Assembly (NCBI GenBank): GCA_020060215.1 | Contig: JAGVAP010000057.1 | Coordinates: 1 to 45,627, forward strand | Direction of reading: 5' to 3' | DNA: 45,627 nucleotides | Source: Deltaproteobacteria bacterium | GTDB lineage: Bacteria > Desulfobacterota > DSM-4660 > Desulfatiglandales > HGW-15 | Shown here: in pieces, positions 15,347-24,935 of the stretch | Numbering within the stretch: position 1 is the stretch's first letter | Layout of the letters: every line of letters starts with the position of its first letter | The notes under the pieces: generated by a model | The model's database searches: none | What the model saw: only the letters and a program-made list of their open reading frames with translations | What the model was told of the DNA's origin: nothing | Made by a program: the position numbers and the translations under genes

Positions 15347-15639
15347 CGAGGGTGGTGCGTCATTGCAGCGATTCGGATCCCCCCGTTAGGATGGAGCGGC
15401 CCGGAGCGCACGCGCTTGCGCGGCATGAGCGAAACCCATCCATGGGAGCGGTTGGCAATGCCACAGCCCTCAACCGATGGGCTCCCCCCGGCCTAAGGCC
15501 AGCCGGGGTCCACCCATCCTGCAGAAATCGTTTGAGTGCGGTTGAGATGGGCAACTTCGAGGAAATACAGGTGACCGTTAACCCTGGATGAATAGCCGTC
15601 CGGGTAGGGAATCCATGAATGGAACGGAGGTAGTGAACA
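15347..15639. repeat. Degenerate copy of the 'GGATGGGT...AAACCCATC' repeat in a non-coding gap
   Basis: A gap of 293 bases without a gene. Bases about 15389-15445 carry GGATGGAGCG, then GAGCGAAACCCATCC, and about 15470-15523 carry CGATGGG then CCACCCATCCTGC. These are decayed arms of the same dispersed inverted repeat found clean at 38432-38534 and in part at 41426-41450. It interrupts the arsenic operon, so expression of the downstream genes may need read-through. Confidence 0.5.
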
Positions 15640-15978
15640 ATGGCCGATCAGCGTCTTTTGGCGGAATGGTTTCCGGAGTTTGCCGAACAGCTGGACAAGA
15701 TGGATGAGCTCTACAGGCAGATGAGAACGATTGACGAGAAGACCTATCAGTTCATCTGTTTCGCCCTGTCCATCAAGGGACGATCCAAACCCTGCGTGTT
15801 GAAGCATTTCATGGGTGCATTGGAGGCCGGCGCCACGGTAAAGGAGCTGGCCTACATCATGGCCTTGACCATGAGGGAAGCCGCCGGGGCGGACGACTGC
15901 TGGACCCATGACGCGATCGGTGACTGGAAGAGTCTGATCGCAGAAGGATTGAAGAGCTCGGAATGCTGCAAGAGGTAA
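15640..15978 (+). CDS. Carboxymuconolactone decarboxylase / AhpD-like protein
   Basis: A 112-aa all-helical AhpD-superfamily protein. The core is [20 protein letters not shown], in which the CxxCxxxH of AhpD is reduced to Cys52-x3-His56, followed by [20 protein letters not shown]. It also has Cys87 (DDCWTH) and a C-terminal Cys109-Cys110 (ECCKR), so a vicinal Cys pair could bind As(III) or act in redox. Small AhpD-like proteins often travel with arsenic genes; their role is not settled. GGAGG precedes the ATG. Its stop is about 50 bases before the ACR3 start. Confidence 0.85.
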   Translation: MADQRLLAEWFPEFAEQLDKMDELYRQMRTIDEKTYQFICFALSIKGRSKPCVLKHFMGALEAGATVKELAYIMALTMREAAGADDCWTHDAIGDWKSLIAEGLKSSECCKR

Positions 15979-16025
15979 GCCCTCGAGTAGCGGTCGACTC
16001 GCCTTGTATGGCTCAGGAGGAGAGT

Positions 16026-17105
16026 GTGCGCAAGAGACTGTCGTTTCTGGACCGGTTCCTGACCCTGTGGATTTTTCTCGGTATGTTCGCAGGGGTGGGG
16101 GGAGGGTATCTCTTCCCCGGCATCCGGGATGTGATGGGCCTGTTCCAGGTCGGAACGACCAACATCCCAATCGCCATCGGGTTGATCCTCATGATGTATC
16201 CTCCCCTCGCCAAGGTCCGATACGAGCAGATGGGCCCCGTGTTCCGGAACTTCAAGGTCCTCACACTCTCGCTTGTCCAGAACTGGGTAATCGGTCCGGT
16301 TCTCATGTTCTTTCTCGCCGTCCTATTCCTTTCGGGCTATCACGAGTACATGGTGGGACTGATCCTGATCGGACTCGCTCGCTGCATCGCCATGGTGATT
16401 GTATGGAACGATCTCGCCGAAGGGGACACGGAATATGGCGCAGGGCTCGTGGCCTTCAACTCGGTTTTCCAGGTCGTCTTCTTTTCCATTTACGCCTACA
16501 TTTTCATCACCGTAGTCCCGCAGTGGATCGGCCTGGAGGGGGCTGCTGTCGACATCTCTATCGGGCAGATCGGTGAGAGCGTTTTCATCTACCTGGGGAT
16601 CCCCTTCATCGCCGGGGTCCTCACCAGGATCATCGGACTCCGCACCAAGGGCCGGCCATGGTACGAGGAGAAGTTCGTACCCAGGATCAGCCCCATCACC
16701 CTGATCGCCCTCCTCTTCACGATCATCGTCATGTTCTCCCTGAAAGGCGAGTACATCGTCCAGCTGCCGCTCGACGTGGTCCGGATTGCGATTCCACTGT
16801 TCCTCTATTTTGTGATCATGTTCTTCGTCTCATTTTATCTCTCCATGAAGGTGGGCGCCACCTATGAGCAGTCCACCACCCTCAGCTTCACGGCCGCATC
16901 GAACAACTTCGAGCTGGCGATCGCTGTGGCGGTGGCGGTCTTCGGGATCGACTCCGGAGCGGCCTTTGCAGCCGTGATCGGCCCTCTTCTTGAAGTCCCG
17001 GTATTGATCGGCCTCGTCCATGTGGCGCTCTGGTTCAGGAGCAGGTACTTCCCCTATACCGTAGCGACTCCGACAGGCGTCTGCCATGTCACCTGCGAGC
17101 AGTGA
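16026..17105 (+). CDS. acr3: ACR3 arsenite efflux permease
   Basis: A 359-aa, ten-helix arsenite exporter of the ACR3/BASS superfamily, which extrudes As(OH)3 driven by the proton gradient. The essential TM4 cysteine is in [17 protein letters not shown], and the TM9 conserved Glu is in [16 protein letters not shown]. The start is the GTG at 16026, with AGGAGGAG immediately upstream and a family-like start ([14 protein letters not shown]). Upstream ATGs at 15963 and 16008 are in frame; the first overlaps the AhpD-like gene. The C-terminus CHVTCEQ adds a Cys-x3-Cys pair that is not part of the core. Confidence 0.93.
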   Translation: MRKRLSFLDRFLTLWIFLGMFAGVGGGYLFPGIRDVMGLFQVGTTNIPIAIGLILMMYPPLAKVRYEQMGPVFRNFKVLTLSLVQNWVIGPVLMFFLAVLFLSGYHEYMVGLILIGLARCIAMVIVWNDLAEGDTEYGAGLVAFNSVFQVVFFSIYAYIFITVVPQWIGLEGAAVDISIGQIGESVFIYLGIPFIAGVLTRIIGLRTKGRPWYEEKFVPRISPITLIALLFTIIVMFSLKGEYIVQLPLDVVRIAIPLFLYFVIMFFVSFYLSMKVGATYEQSTTLSFTAASNNFELAIAVAVAVFGIDSGAAFAAVIGPLLEVPVLIGLVHVALWFRSRYFPYTVATPTGVCHVTCEQ

Positions 17106-17291
17106 GTCCAATCACTCTATCTGGATCATCGACAGGCTGGAGGCCGGAAAACAACTACATTCCTTCTTCTGAGCGCGCTCGGAAAGGATACGCGTATGTC
17201 CTGCTGAAGGAGTACAAAACATTCGTGAAGGACCATTCCGGCAGCGGGACCGGCCGGTAGACTGGATGTTGACTCCGTTGGAGGTTGGGTC

Positions 17292-17765
17292 ATGGACGGG
17301 AAGGTGAAGATTCTGTACATGTGCACGGGGAACTCGTGCAGAAGCCAGATGGCGGAGGCAAAGATGGACCTCCTGATCCAGGCGGCCTTCGAGAATGAGT
17401 TCTACCTCCTGAAGACCCACCCGGATTCCACAGGCGCCGCAGGCATGGTCCTTCCTCCCGCTCCCGCGGACCAGACCCTGTTTGCGGCCACCCTGCCCAT
17501 GGATATGCACAGGGCCGTGATCGACGATATCGCCGACGCCCTGACCGCCCAGGGCGTCGCTGTGGAGCAATACTATCCCGAGTCGGGGACGGGTCAGCAG
17601 GAAACGACCGTCCGGGCCGAATGGGACGCCATGAAGGATTGGACGCTGGAGAGAGAGGTCGTTTTCAGAAAGCAACCAAGACGCCGCCGGCATCAAGCTT
17701 TTCCAAATGTCGCGGGGAGGGCAGATCGACCTTTTCTCTTTGGACCGCATGCAACCTTTCACTGA
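17292..17765 (+). pseudogene. Chimeric frame: arsC N-terminus joined to a glutamine synthetase fragment
   Basis: A 157-codon frame with GGAGG before its ATG. Residues 1-24 are the start of a thioredoxin-linked arsenate reductase/low-molecular-weight phosphatase: VKILYMCTGNSCRSQMAEA, with P-loop Cys11 and Arg17. From about residue 25 it changes to glutamine-synthetase-like sequence (LIQAAFENEFYLLK, DDIADALTAQGVAVEQYYPE, SGTGQQE), and by residue 110 that likeness ends too. The last 100 bases overlap the convergent PKS gene. Neither half can work. It looks like a recombination scar where the arsenic island meets the NRPS-PKS locus. An assembly join is the alternative. Confidence 0.6.
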
Positions 17766-20700
17766 AGCAGCGGCCGACTACCTGAACGTGCGGCTCCTTC
17801 ATCATATTCTTATGAAAGCAGTCGATGCCATAGCTGCGGATATCCCCCTTGACGAGGTCAGACCACCCCAGGGAATCGTCATCCGCATAAAACCCCGGGC
17901 GCTTTTTCGGCCAGAAGAGGATGAGATCGATATCGACCGGCTTGGGCCGGTACTGAAAAAAGGCCTCCCTGGAAAGATCCACCGACCGATGCAGGATGAA
18001 ATCACGCGAGTGCCGTTTCAGCGGATATCCTATTGAGGAAAGCAGGCGGCTGGACAGTTTCTCCCCGTGCACCTTGGCCATATGGAGCAGCCTCGAAATC
18101 CGGTCGCGCGAATAACCCAGCTTTTCCTGCCAGCTCAAATGGTGCAGGTTATTGAGCTCCAATCCACATCGCTCCCTGAGCAGGTCGATGAAGATCCGGG
18201 GGGAAGAAACAGCAGACCTGAGCTGCTTGAGGTTCTGCGGTGTTCGGGTGCTGATCAACGATAAGAAGCTCACCCTTTCCTTCCGATCGATCAATTGCCG
18301 CGCCATCTCATAGGCCACCAGCCCGCCCAAACAGTATCCGCCCAGGAAAAAGGGACCGGCCTTCTGCACCTTTCGCATCTCGGAGATAAAGTGCGCCGCC
18401 CTCTCTTCGATGGTCATGGCCATGGCGGTGTGGCCCTCCAACCCCTTTGCCTGCAAAGCATAAACCGGCTGATCCTGGTCCAGGTAACGGCATAGCGGCC
18501 AGTACTCCAAGACATTTCCACCTTCGGAGTGCATCAGGAAAAGGGGAGGCTTCGAGCTGTTGCCTTTGTTGATTTCCACCAGTGACGACCAGGACGGCAC
18601 GAACGCCCGGTCTTCGATTCTGGAAGCAAGCGCGCGTATGGTCGGAGCCTCATAGAGAAGGGCCATCGGCAGCCGCTTCCCGAACCTCTTTTCGATATGG
18701 TCGAACAGCCGCGCTGCCAGGAGGGAACTGCCTCCCAATTCAAAGTAATTGTCGGTCGGTCCGACCCCGCACAGGTGCATCAGTTCCTGCCAGATCTGTG
18801 CGAGGTCCCTTTCCGTCTCGGTCTGAAACCCAACCGGTGCCGTGCAGGGCGCGGCCTCCTCGCACACAGACCGATCCCTTTTTCCGGCCTCATCCAAGAA
18901 GGGCGAAATCCGCGGTGCTGGACGCTGCCAACGAGATTCCGACCCAACCGGCCAGAACCGCCTGCGTTCAAATGGATAGGCGGGCAGCGGTATGCGCTGT
19001 CTGCGTTCGTTTGCGTAAAATGGTTCCCAGCTCGGAGTGAGACCGCAAACCCATAGCTTGCCGAGCGCATATAGAAGGACTTGAAAATCGGACCTGCTTT
19101 CCCTGTGGCTTCGGAGGGCATGCAGGATGGTGAATTCGGCTTGGACCCCCCGTTGCTGTCGGGCGAGTGTGCAGAGGGTGTTTCCCGGGCCGACTTCCAG
19201 AAAAACCCGATGGCCCGCCTGGATCAAGGTCTCCAGGCAGGTTGAAAACCGCACCTCACGAAGAAGATGCTCGCCCCAATAGCACGGGTTGGTCGCCTCT
19301 TCATCCGTGATCCATGTCCCGCTTCGGTTGGAAACCCACGGGGTACGGGGGGGGCTCAACCGATAGCGGCCGATTTCGGCCTCTAGCCGCCGGGCAGCCG
19401 GCTCCATCATGGGGGAGTGGAATGCATGCGAGGTGAGCAGCCGCTTGTGGTCGATTTTATCGCGGTCGAGACGTTTCTCGAGCCCATCTACGGCAGTCGG
19501 GTCGCCCGAAACAACGCACAGTCCTGGAGCATTGACCGCCGCCAGCACCAGTTGATCATTCAGGAACGGCTGGATGGACTCTTCTGATGCGCATACCGCC
19601 ACCATGGCCCCCGCCGGCATCTCCTGCATGAACCGACCCCTGGCAGCCACAATGGACAGGGCGGACTTCAGATCGAAAACGCCGGCCAGACAGGCGGCCA
19701 CGTATTCTCCGATGCTGTGGCCGACCATGGCGCACGGTTGTATCCCCCAACTATCCAGCAACTTGGCCAACGCGAACTCGATGACAAACAAGGCCGGCTG
19801 GCTGAAGGCGGTCTGGTGGATCCGCCCGGCCCCTTCGTTGGTGGTCTCGGCTTCAGGGTAAAGGATCTTTCGGATGTCGACCGACATGGCGGGGAGAAGC
19901 GCTTCGGCACAAGCATCGACCGTTTCTCGAAAAACCGGCTCGCTGAGATAGAGATCGCGGCCCATTCCGGCATGTTGGGCCCCCTGGCCGGTAAACATGA
20001 AAACCGGCCGGGCCTCGTCCGATGGGTGGAACCGACCGGAAAAGAATCCCCGTACGACTGTCCGGACGGTGACCGCTGCCTCCTCCCTGCTCCGGCAAAC
20101 CCAGAATGCACGGTGCGGGAATGTCTTCCGACCGACCGCCAGGGTATAGGCGGCGTCCGCCAGCGACAAATCCGGGGCGGCGTCGAAGTGCTGCGAGAGC
20201 TTCAGGGCGGCTTCTTTGACAGCGGAGGGAGACTTTGCAGAAAGGAGGATCAGCTGGTAAGGCCGTGATGATGCACTCGATGAAACGTTCGGGGCCTCTT
20301 CAAGGATAACGTGCACATTCGTGCCGCCTATCCCCATTGAGCTGACGCCGGCTCTGCGCGGGCTGCCGTCCGTGGACCACTGGATGGGACGGGTCGGAAT
20401 GTAGAAAGGGCTGTTCGCAAGATCAATTTGCGGATTGGGGCTTTCGTAATGAAGCAGGGGAGGAATTTCTTTATGCCATAGCGAGAGGACCACCTTGATC
20501 AATCCGGCGATACCGGCAGCGGCGTCAGCATGACCGATGTTCGCCTTCACGGACCCGAGGGCACAGTATCCTTTGCGCTCGGTATCCAATTCGAATGCCT
20601 GGCGCAGCGCAGCGAATTCGACGGGGTCACCAAGCTTGGTGCCGGTGCCATGGGTTTCGACATAGCCGATGGTCGACGCTGGCACACCGCTTAATGCCTG

Positions 20701-21609
20701 CGCCATCGCAATGACCTCCACCTGGCCTTCGACGCTCGGAGCTGTAAAACCGATTTTCAGCGCACCATCGTTATTGAGGGCGCTACCCTTGATGACAGCG
20801 TAGATGGTATCGTGGTCGGCTGTCGCCTCGGACAACCGCTTCAGCACGACCACGCCGACACCTTGGCCGACCACCGTGCCGTTCCCGCCGGCGTCAAAGG
20901 GTCTGCACCTTCCGTCCGGTGAAAGGATGGTCCCTTCTTGATAGATATACCCCCACGGGCGCTTGAGGTTGATGCTTGCCCCCCCGGCCAGGGCCATCGA
21001 ACATTGGTACGACCACAGGCTCTGGCAGGCGAGGTGAACCGCCGTCAAAGAGGTCGAGCACGCCGTTTGCACGGCCAGGCTGGGTCCTTTGAGGTTCAGC
21101 TTATAGGAAACCAGGGTCGTCAAATAATCCAGTTCACTGGCGATCATGAACTCCATGCGCCCCGCCGGATCACTGAGGTCTGCGGCAGGCAGAAGATCGC
21201 GGTACACGTTCGGACTCGCCCCTGCAAAAACGCCGATCGGCCCATCGTATCGTTCGGGGTCGTATCCGGCATTTTCAAGCGCTTCCCAGCATTTCTCCAT
21301 AAAAATCCGCTTCTGAGGGTCCATCATCAGCGCTTCTCTGGGGCTGAAACCAAAAAAACCGGCATCAAATTCGTCGGAATGGGTTAGACGCGTGCCGACC
21401 TTGACAAAATTCGGGTGATGAATCCAGTCCGGGGGGACTTCCCCCTTCCGGATTTCATCGTCACGGAAATGAATGATCGATTCCACGCCTCCACGGATAA
21501 TATTCCAGTACTCCCTGATCGATGGGGCTCCTGGAAAACTCGCCGCCATCCCGATGACAGCGATCCGCTCCATAGTCGCTTCTTCGTGCGGTTCCTTCTG
21601 CGTGCTCAT
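17665..21609 (-). CDS. Type I polyketide synthase module KS-AT-ACP-TE
   Basis: A 1314-aa PKS. KS is about residues 13-440 with Cys184 (QTACSTS), His320 (VETHGTGT) and His360 (KANIGH). AT is about 535-830 with Ser632 (GHSIGEY) and HAFH at 728-731, the motif typical of malonyl-CoA. ACP is about 930-1000 with Ser962 in LGGSSLL. TE is about 1020-1285 with GGYCLGG, so nucleophile Cys1093 in place of Ser, and probable His1266. No KR, DH or ER is present, so the beta-keto group stays. The start overlaps the NRPS stop (ATGA), so the two are translationally coupled: the KS should take the aminoacyl chain from the NRPS, add one malonyl unit, and the TE release it. Confidence 0.93.
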   Translation of the reverse strand: MSTQKEPHEEATMERIAVIGMAASFPGAPSIREYWNIIRGGVESIIHFRDDEIRKGEVPPDWIHHPNFVKVGTRLTHSDEFDAGFFGFSPREALMMDPQKRIFMEKCWEALENAGYDPERYDGPIGVFAGASPNVYRDLLPAADLSDPAGRMEFMIASELDYLTTLVSYKLNLKGPSLAVQTACSTSLTAVHLACQSLWSYQCSMALAGGASINLKRPWGYIYQEGTILSPDGRCRPFDAGGNGTVVGQGVGVVVLKRLSEATADHDTIYAVIKGSALNNDGALKIGFTAPSVEGQVEVIAMAQALSGVPASTIGYVETHGTGTKLGDPVEFAALRQAFELDTERKGYCALGSVKANIGHADAAAGIAGLIKVVLSLWHKEIPPLLHYESPNPQIDLANSPFYIPTRPIQWSTDGSPRRAGVSSMGIGGTNVHVILEEAPNVSSSASSRPYQLILLSAKSPSAVKEAALKLSQHFDAAPDLSLADAAYTLAVGRKTFPHRAFWVCRSREEAAVTVRTVVRGFFSGRFHPSDEARPVFMFTGQGAQHAGMGRDLYLSEPVFRETVDACAEALLPAMSVDIRKILYPEAETTNEGAGRIHQTAFSQPALFVIEFALAKLLDSWGIQPCAMVGHSIGEYVAACLAGVFDLKSALSIVAARGRFMQEMPAGAMVAVCASEESIQPFLNDQLVLAAVNAPGLCVVSGDPTAVDGLEKRLDRDKIDHKRLLTSHAFHSPMMEPAARRLEAEIGRYRLSPPRTPWVSNRSGTWITDEEATNPCYWGEHLLREVRFSTCLETLIQAGHRVFLEVGPGNTLCTLARQQRGVQAEFTILHALRSHRESRSDFQVLLYALGKLWVCGLTPSWEPFYANERRQRIPLPAYPFERRRFWPVGSESRWQRPAPRISPFLDEAGKRDRSVCEEAAPCTAPVGFQTETERDLAQIWQELMHLCGVGPTDNYFELGGSSLLAARLFDHIEKRFGKRLPMALLYEAPTIRALASRIEDRAFVPSWSSLVEINKGNSSKPPLFLMHSEGGNVLEYWPLCRYLDQDQPVYALQAKGLEGHTAMAMTIEERAAHFISEMRKVQKAGPFFLGGYCLGGLVAYEMARQLIDRKERVSFLSLISTRTPQNLKQLRSAVSSPRIFIDLLRERCGLELNNLHHLSWQEKLGYSRDRISRLLHMAKVHGEKLSSRLLSSIGYPLKRHSRDFILHRSVDLSREAFFQYRPKPVDIDLILFWPKKRPGFYADDDSLGWSDLVKGDIRSYGIDCFHKNMMKEPHVQVVGRCFSERLHAVQREKVDLPSPRHLEKLDAGGVLVAF

Positions 21610-24600
21610 GATCTTCTGCTTCCCGCCTGGAATTTGCTGCCGTACTGCCTCATTTTTCGAAGCGCCTCGCGCTGTTTCATTCCTTGCGCGAGCGGTTTGC
21701 TTCTGCTCCTGGAGGCTTCGCGATCGGCCTCCCCGGCGAAGAGGGCCGCCAACCGCTCCACCGTGGGGTGCTGGAATATGTCCATGACTCCCACTGGTCT
21801 TCCGAAATGGCTTTTCAAACGGCCGGCCATTCGAATGACGAGGAGAGAATGCCCTCCAAGATCGAAAAAATTATCCTTCAGGCCGACCCGTTCGACCCCC
21901 AGCAGGTCCTTCCACACACCGGCGATCAGGCTTTGCGTTCGACTGCGCGGCGCTAGGTAATGGCGGCCGATCGATATCCTCGATTCAGGCTTGGGAAGCG
22001 AGCGACGGTCCACCTTCCCGCTCGCCGTCAGGGGCAGGTTCCCAACACGCATGAAATGTTGTGGTACCATATACTCCGGCAGCTTCTCATGAAGCCAGGT
22101 CCGCAGATCGGCATGATTCACCTCGCACCCGGCTCGCTGCGTGTAGTAGGCCACCAGTCGCTGGTCCCCCCGGGTGTCCTCCCTCAGCGCCACCGCACAT
22201 CGACCGACCCGCTCATGCTCCTCGATCCGTGCCTCGATCTCCCCCAGCTCCACGCGCATGCCGCGGATCTTCACCTGGAAGTCGACCCGCCCCAGGTATT
22301 CGATGGCGCCGTCGGGTAGATATCGGGCCAGATCCCCGGTCCGGTAGAGCTTGGCGTCGGCGGAGCCGCCAAATGGGTCCCGCACGAACCGCTGCTCCGT
22401 CAGCTCGGACCGGTTCAAGTATCCGCGCGCTACCTGAACTCCGCCGATATAAAGCTCCCCGCTGACGCCGACCGGCACCGGCTGCATATGCCGGTCCAGG
22501 ATGTAGATCTGAGTGTTGGCGACAGGTCTTCCAATGGGGACGATCGATCGGTCGCATTCCCTCCGACAGGCCCAATAGGTCACATCCACGGCCGCTTCCG
22601 TAGGCCCATAGAGGTTATGCAGCTCGGCATAACGGAACTGCTCGAAAAAACGTCGTTGCAGCTCCACGGTCAGCGCCTCCCCGCTGCAGATGACGCGCTT
22701 GATGCTGTGGCAGGTATCGACGTCCTTCTCCTCGAGAAACATCTGCAGCATGGAAGGCACAAAGTGCAGGGTAGTGATCCCCGCCGTTCGGATCAGCTCG
22801 ACCAGGTAGGCGCTGTCCCTGTGGCCGCCCGGCTTGGCCATCACCAGCACGGCCCCGACCTGCAGGGGCCAGAAAAACTCCCACACCGAGACGTCGAAGC
22901 TGAAGGGGGTTTTTTGCAGGACGCGATCATCGCGGCTGAGGGGGTACTCCTCCTGCATCCACATCAACCGATTGACGATCCCGCGGTGTTCGTTTACGAC
23001 GCCCTTCGGCTTTCCGGTCGAACCCGAGGTGAAAATGACGTAGGCTCCGTTTCTCGAACCGGTGCCGTGGTCGAAATGGGCCCCATCCTCCTCTGCAATC
23101 TCTTCCCATTCCGCATCGATGAAAATCACGCGCGCGCTCGTCTTGGGCAGCCTGGCTTCCAGCCGTTTCTGAGCGACAATGACCCCGACGCGAGTGTCCT
23201 CCACCATGAACTGCAGACGTTCCAGGGGGTATTCCGGGTCGAGCGGAACATAGGCCCCTCCGGCCTTCAACACGCCGTAGATCCCGACGATCATCTCGAG
23301 CGACCGCTCCAGAAAAATCCCGACCATGGCCTCCGGCCCCACCCCGGCCCGCACGAGAAAGCGGCCCATTCGGTTGGCGCGTGCGTTGATCTCCTGGTAG
23401 GAGTACTCCGCATCGCCGATGACCAGTGCGGTCTCGTGCGGCGTGCGCGCAACCTGTCTTTCAAACATCGTCATCAGGGTCTGCTCGAGGTCATACGGTT
23501 TCTGAGTCGCGTTCCAGTCTCTTACGATCCGGCGCTCGTCGTCTTTCGGGAGCACCCGGTAACCCCAGGCAGGCCGGTCCTCGTGTTCCGAGAAATCTCT
23601 CAGCAGGGTTTCATAGCGCCGGCAGATGTCCGCTGCCGCAGCCTCCCCGAACCGGTCCGGATGGAAGTACCAGCGCACCAGCAGTTCGTCTTCGGAAAAG
23701 ACGCTCAGGTGCAGCGGGAAATTGCTCTTTTCGATCAGCTGATAGTTGCGGCCCTGCCAGCGCGGGTCCTTCGCCCTCAGCGCGGTGATCGTCTCGCGGA
23801 AATCGTACACCACATAAGTTTCAAAAATCGGCGAAGCCGGCGGGAGACCGCTTTGCTGCTGAATGAGGTTCAACGGCGTCAGGTCGTAGGCCCGCTGTTC
23901 CAACTGCTGTTTCCGGATCTCCTTCAGAAGCCCGGTCAACCGGGTCTCATCCGTAACGTCGGCTGTGATCGGCAGGGTGTTCATGACAAGGCCGACCACG
24001 TTCTCCACCCCCTTGAACTCGCTGCGGCGGCAGTCTCGAACGGTGCCGAATACCACTTTTTCCTCTTGGGTCGATCTTGCCAGGAGAATCGCCCAGGCCG
24101 CCTGTGCCACATTCCCGAGGCTGACCCCGGCATTCCGGGCCAGGATGCGCAGCCTGCCGGTGGTCTCCTCGTCCAGTCGGAAATGATTCATCCCAACCCC
24201 GGAGGCCGGGCCGACCGCAACCGGAGCAGGATCCGAAAGCGGCAGCGGCCGGGCCGGCCCGACCCCACACAGCAGCCTGCGCCAATAGGCGACTCCACTG
24301 GAATGATCGAGCGTTCGAAGCCATAGAAGATAATCCATGTAGCTCACCGCCGCTTCGAGGGCATAGGGCCGGCCCTGCCCGATCGCGTCGTAGGCATGGA
24401 AGATGTCCTGAGTGACCCTGGTTCTTGATCGACCATCCAGGATGATGTGGTGATAGCTCCAAATCATTTTGAAGGTGTCCGGTCCGAGGCGGAACAGCGC
24501 AAACCGGCTCAGGGGGGGCGATGCAAGATCAAACCCCGCCCTTCGATCCGTGTCCAGGTAGTCTCGGAGAAGCCGGTCTTGCTCGACGGCCGGCAAGAGC

Positions 24601-24878
24601 GACCAGTCGTATTCGTGGATCTTGATGTCGGAAATCCGATGCAGCGTCTGATGCGGCTCGTCGTCGGATTCCCATCGGAACCCGATCTGAAAGGGTTCGT
24701 GGTGCCGGGCGACCTGATTGACGGCGGTCTGGAGCGCGGCGATGTCGACTCGTTCGTTCAGGTCGATCACGACCTGTTGGACGTATTCGCCGGAATGGTT
24801 GTTCGAAAGGTAGTGGAAGAGCATCCCCAACTGCATGGACGTGAGGGGGCGGCACGTGCCGTACTTCAGAGTTTGCAT
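21606..24878 (-). CDS. Nonribosomal peptide synthetase module C-A-PCP (predicted serine)
   Basis: A 1090-aa single module. The C domain is about residues 10-440 with the active HHIILDG motif (143-149). The A domain is about 470-965, with YVIFTSGSTGKPKGVV (613-628), NLYGPTEAAVD, YRTGDLAR and GKVDRR with Lys955. Specificity residues read by alignment to GrsA are D662 V663 W666 H705 I730 S732 L756 V764 D765 K955, i.e. DVWHISLVDK, one change from the serine code of EntF (DVWHFSLVDK). The PCP Ser1011 is in LGGHSLL. A 40-residue Arg/Lys-rich tail follows. With no loading module before it, the C domain must take its acyl donor in trans. It is the second gene of the operon. Confidence 0.93.
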   Translation of the reverse strand: MQTLKYGTCRPLTSMQLGMLFHYLSNNHSGEYVQQVVIDLNERVDIAALQTAVNQVARHHEPFQIGFRWESDDEPHQTLHRISDIKIHEYDWSLLPAVEQDRLLRDYLDTDRRAGFDLASPPLSRFALFRLGPDTFKMIWSYHHIILDGRSRTRVTQDIFHAYDAIGQGRPYALEAAVSYMDYLLWLRTLDHSSGVAYWRRLLCGVGPARPLPLSDPAPVAVGPASGVGMNHFRLDEETTGRLRILARNAGVSLGNVAQAAWAILLARSTQEEKVVFGTVRDCRRSEFKGVENVVGLVMNTLPITADVTDETRLTGLLKEIRKQQLEQRAYDLTPLNLIQQQSGLPPASPIFETYVVYDFRETITALRAKDPRWQGRNYQLIEKSNFPLHLSVFSEDELLVRWYFHPDRFGEAAAADICRRYETLLRDFSEHEDRPAWGYRVLPKDDERRIVRDWNATQKPYDLEQTLMTMFERQVARTPHETALVIGDAEYSYQEINARANRMGRFLVRAGVGPEAMVGIFLERSLEMIVGIYGVLKAGGAYVPLDPEYPLERLQFMVEDTRVGVIVAQKRLEARLPKTSARVIFIDAEWEEIAEEDGAHFDHGTGSRNGAYVIFTSGSTGKPKGVVNEHRGIVNRLMWMQEEYPLSRDDRVLQKTPFSFDVSVWEFFWPLQVGAVLVMAKPGGHRDSAYLVELIRTAGITTLHFVPSMLQMFLEEKDVDTCHSIKRVICSGEALTVELQRRFFEQFRYAELHNLYGPTEAAVDVTYWACRRECDRSIVPIGRPVANTQIYILDRHMQPVPVGVSGELYIGGVQVARGYLNRSELTEQRFVRDPFGGSADAKLYRTGDLARYLPDGAIEYLGRVDFQVKIRGMRVELGEIEARIEEHERVGRCAVALREDTRGDQRLVAYYTQRAGCEVNHADLRTWLHEKLPEYMVPQHFMRVGNLPLTASGKVDRRSLPKPESRISIGRHYLAPRSRTQSLIAGVWKDLLGVERVGLKDNFFDLGGHSLLVIRMAGRLKSHFGRPVGVMDIFQHPTVERLAALFAGEADREASRSRSKPLAQGMKQREALRKMRQYGSKFQAGSRRS

Positions 24879-24935
24879 CGTCTCATCTCCCCGGCCGGTG
24901 ACCGATTCGGGTGCGCTTGAGGACCGCTGTCGGGC

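Noticed and set aside
22488..24326. 612-codon plus-strand frame opposite the NRPS
   Set aside because: It is the antisense of clear A and C domains, with no motif of its own; long antisense frames are expected in GC-rich DNA.
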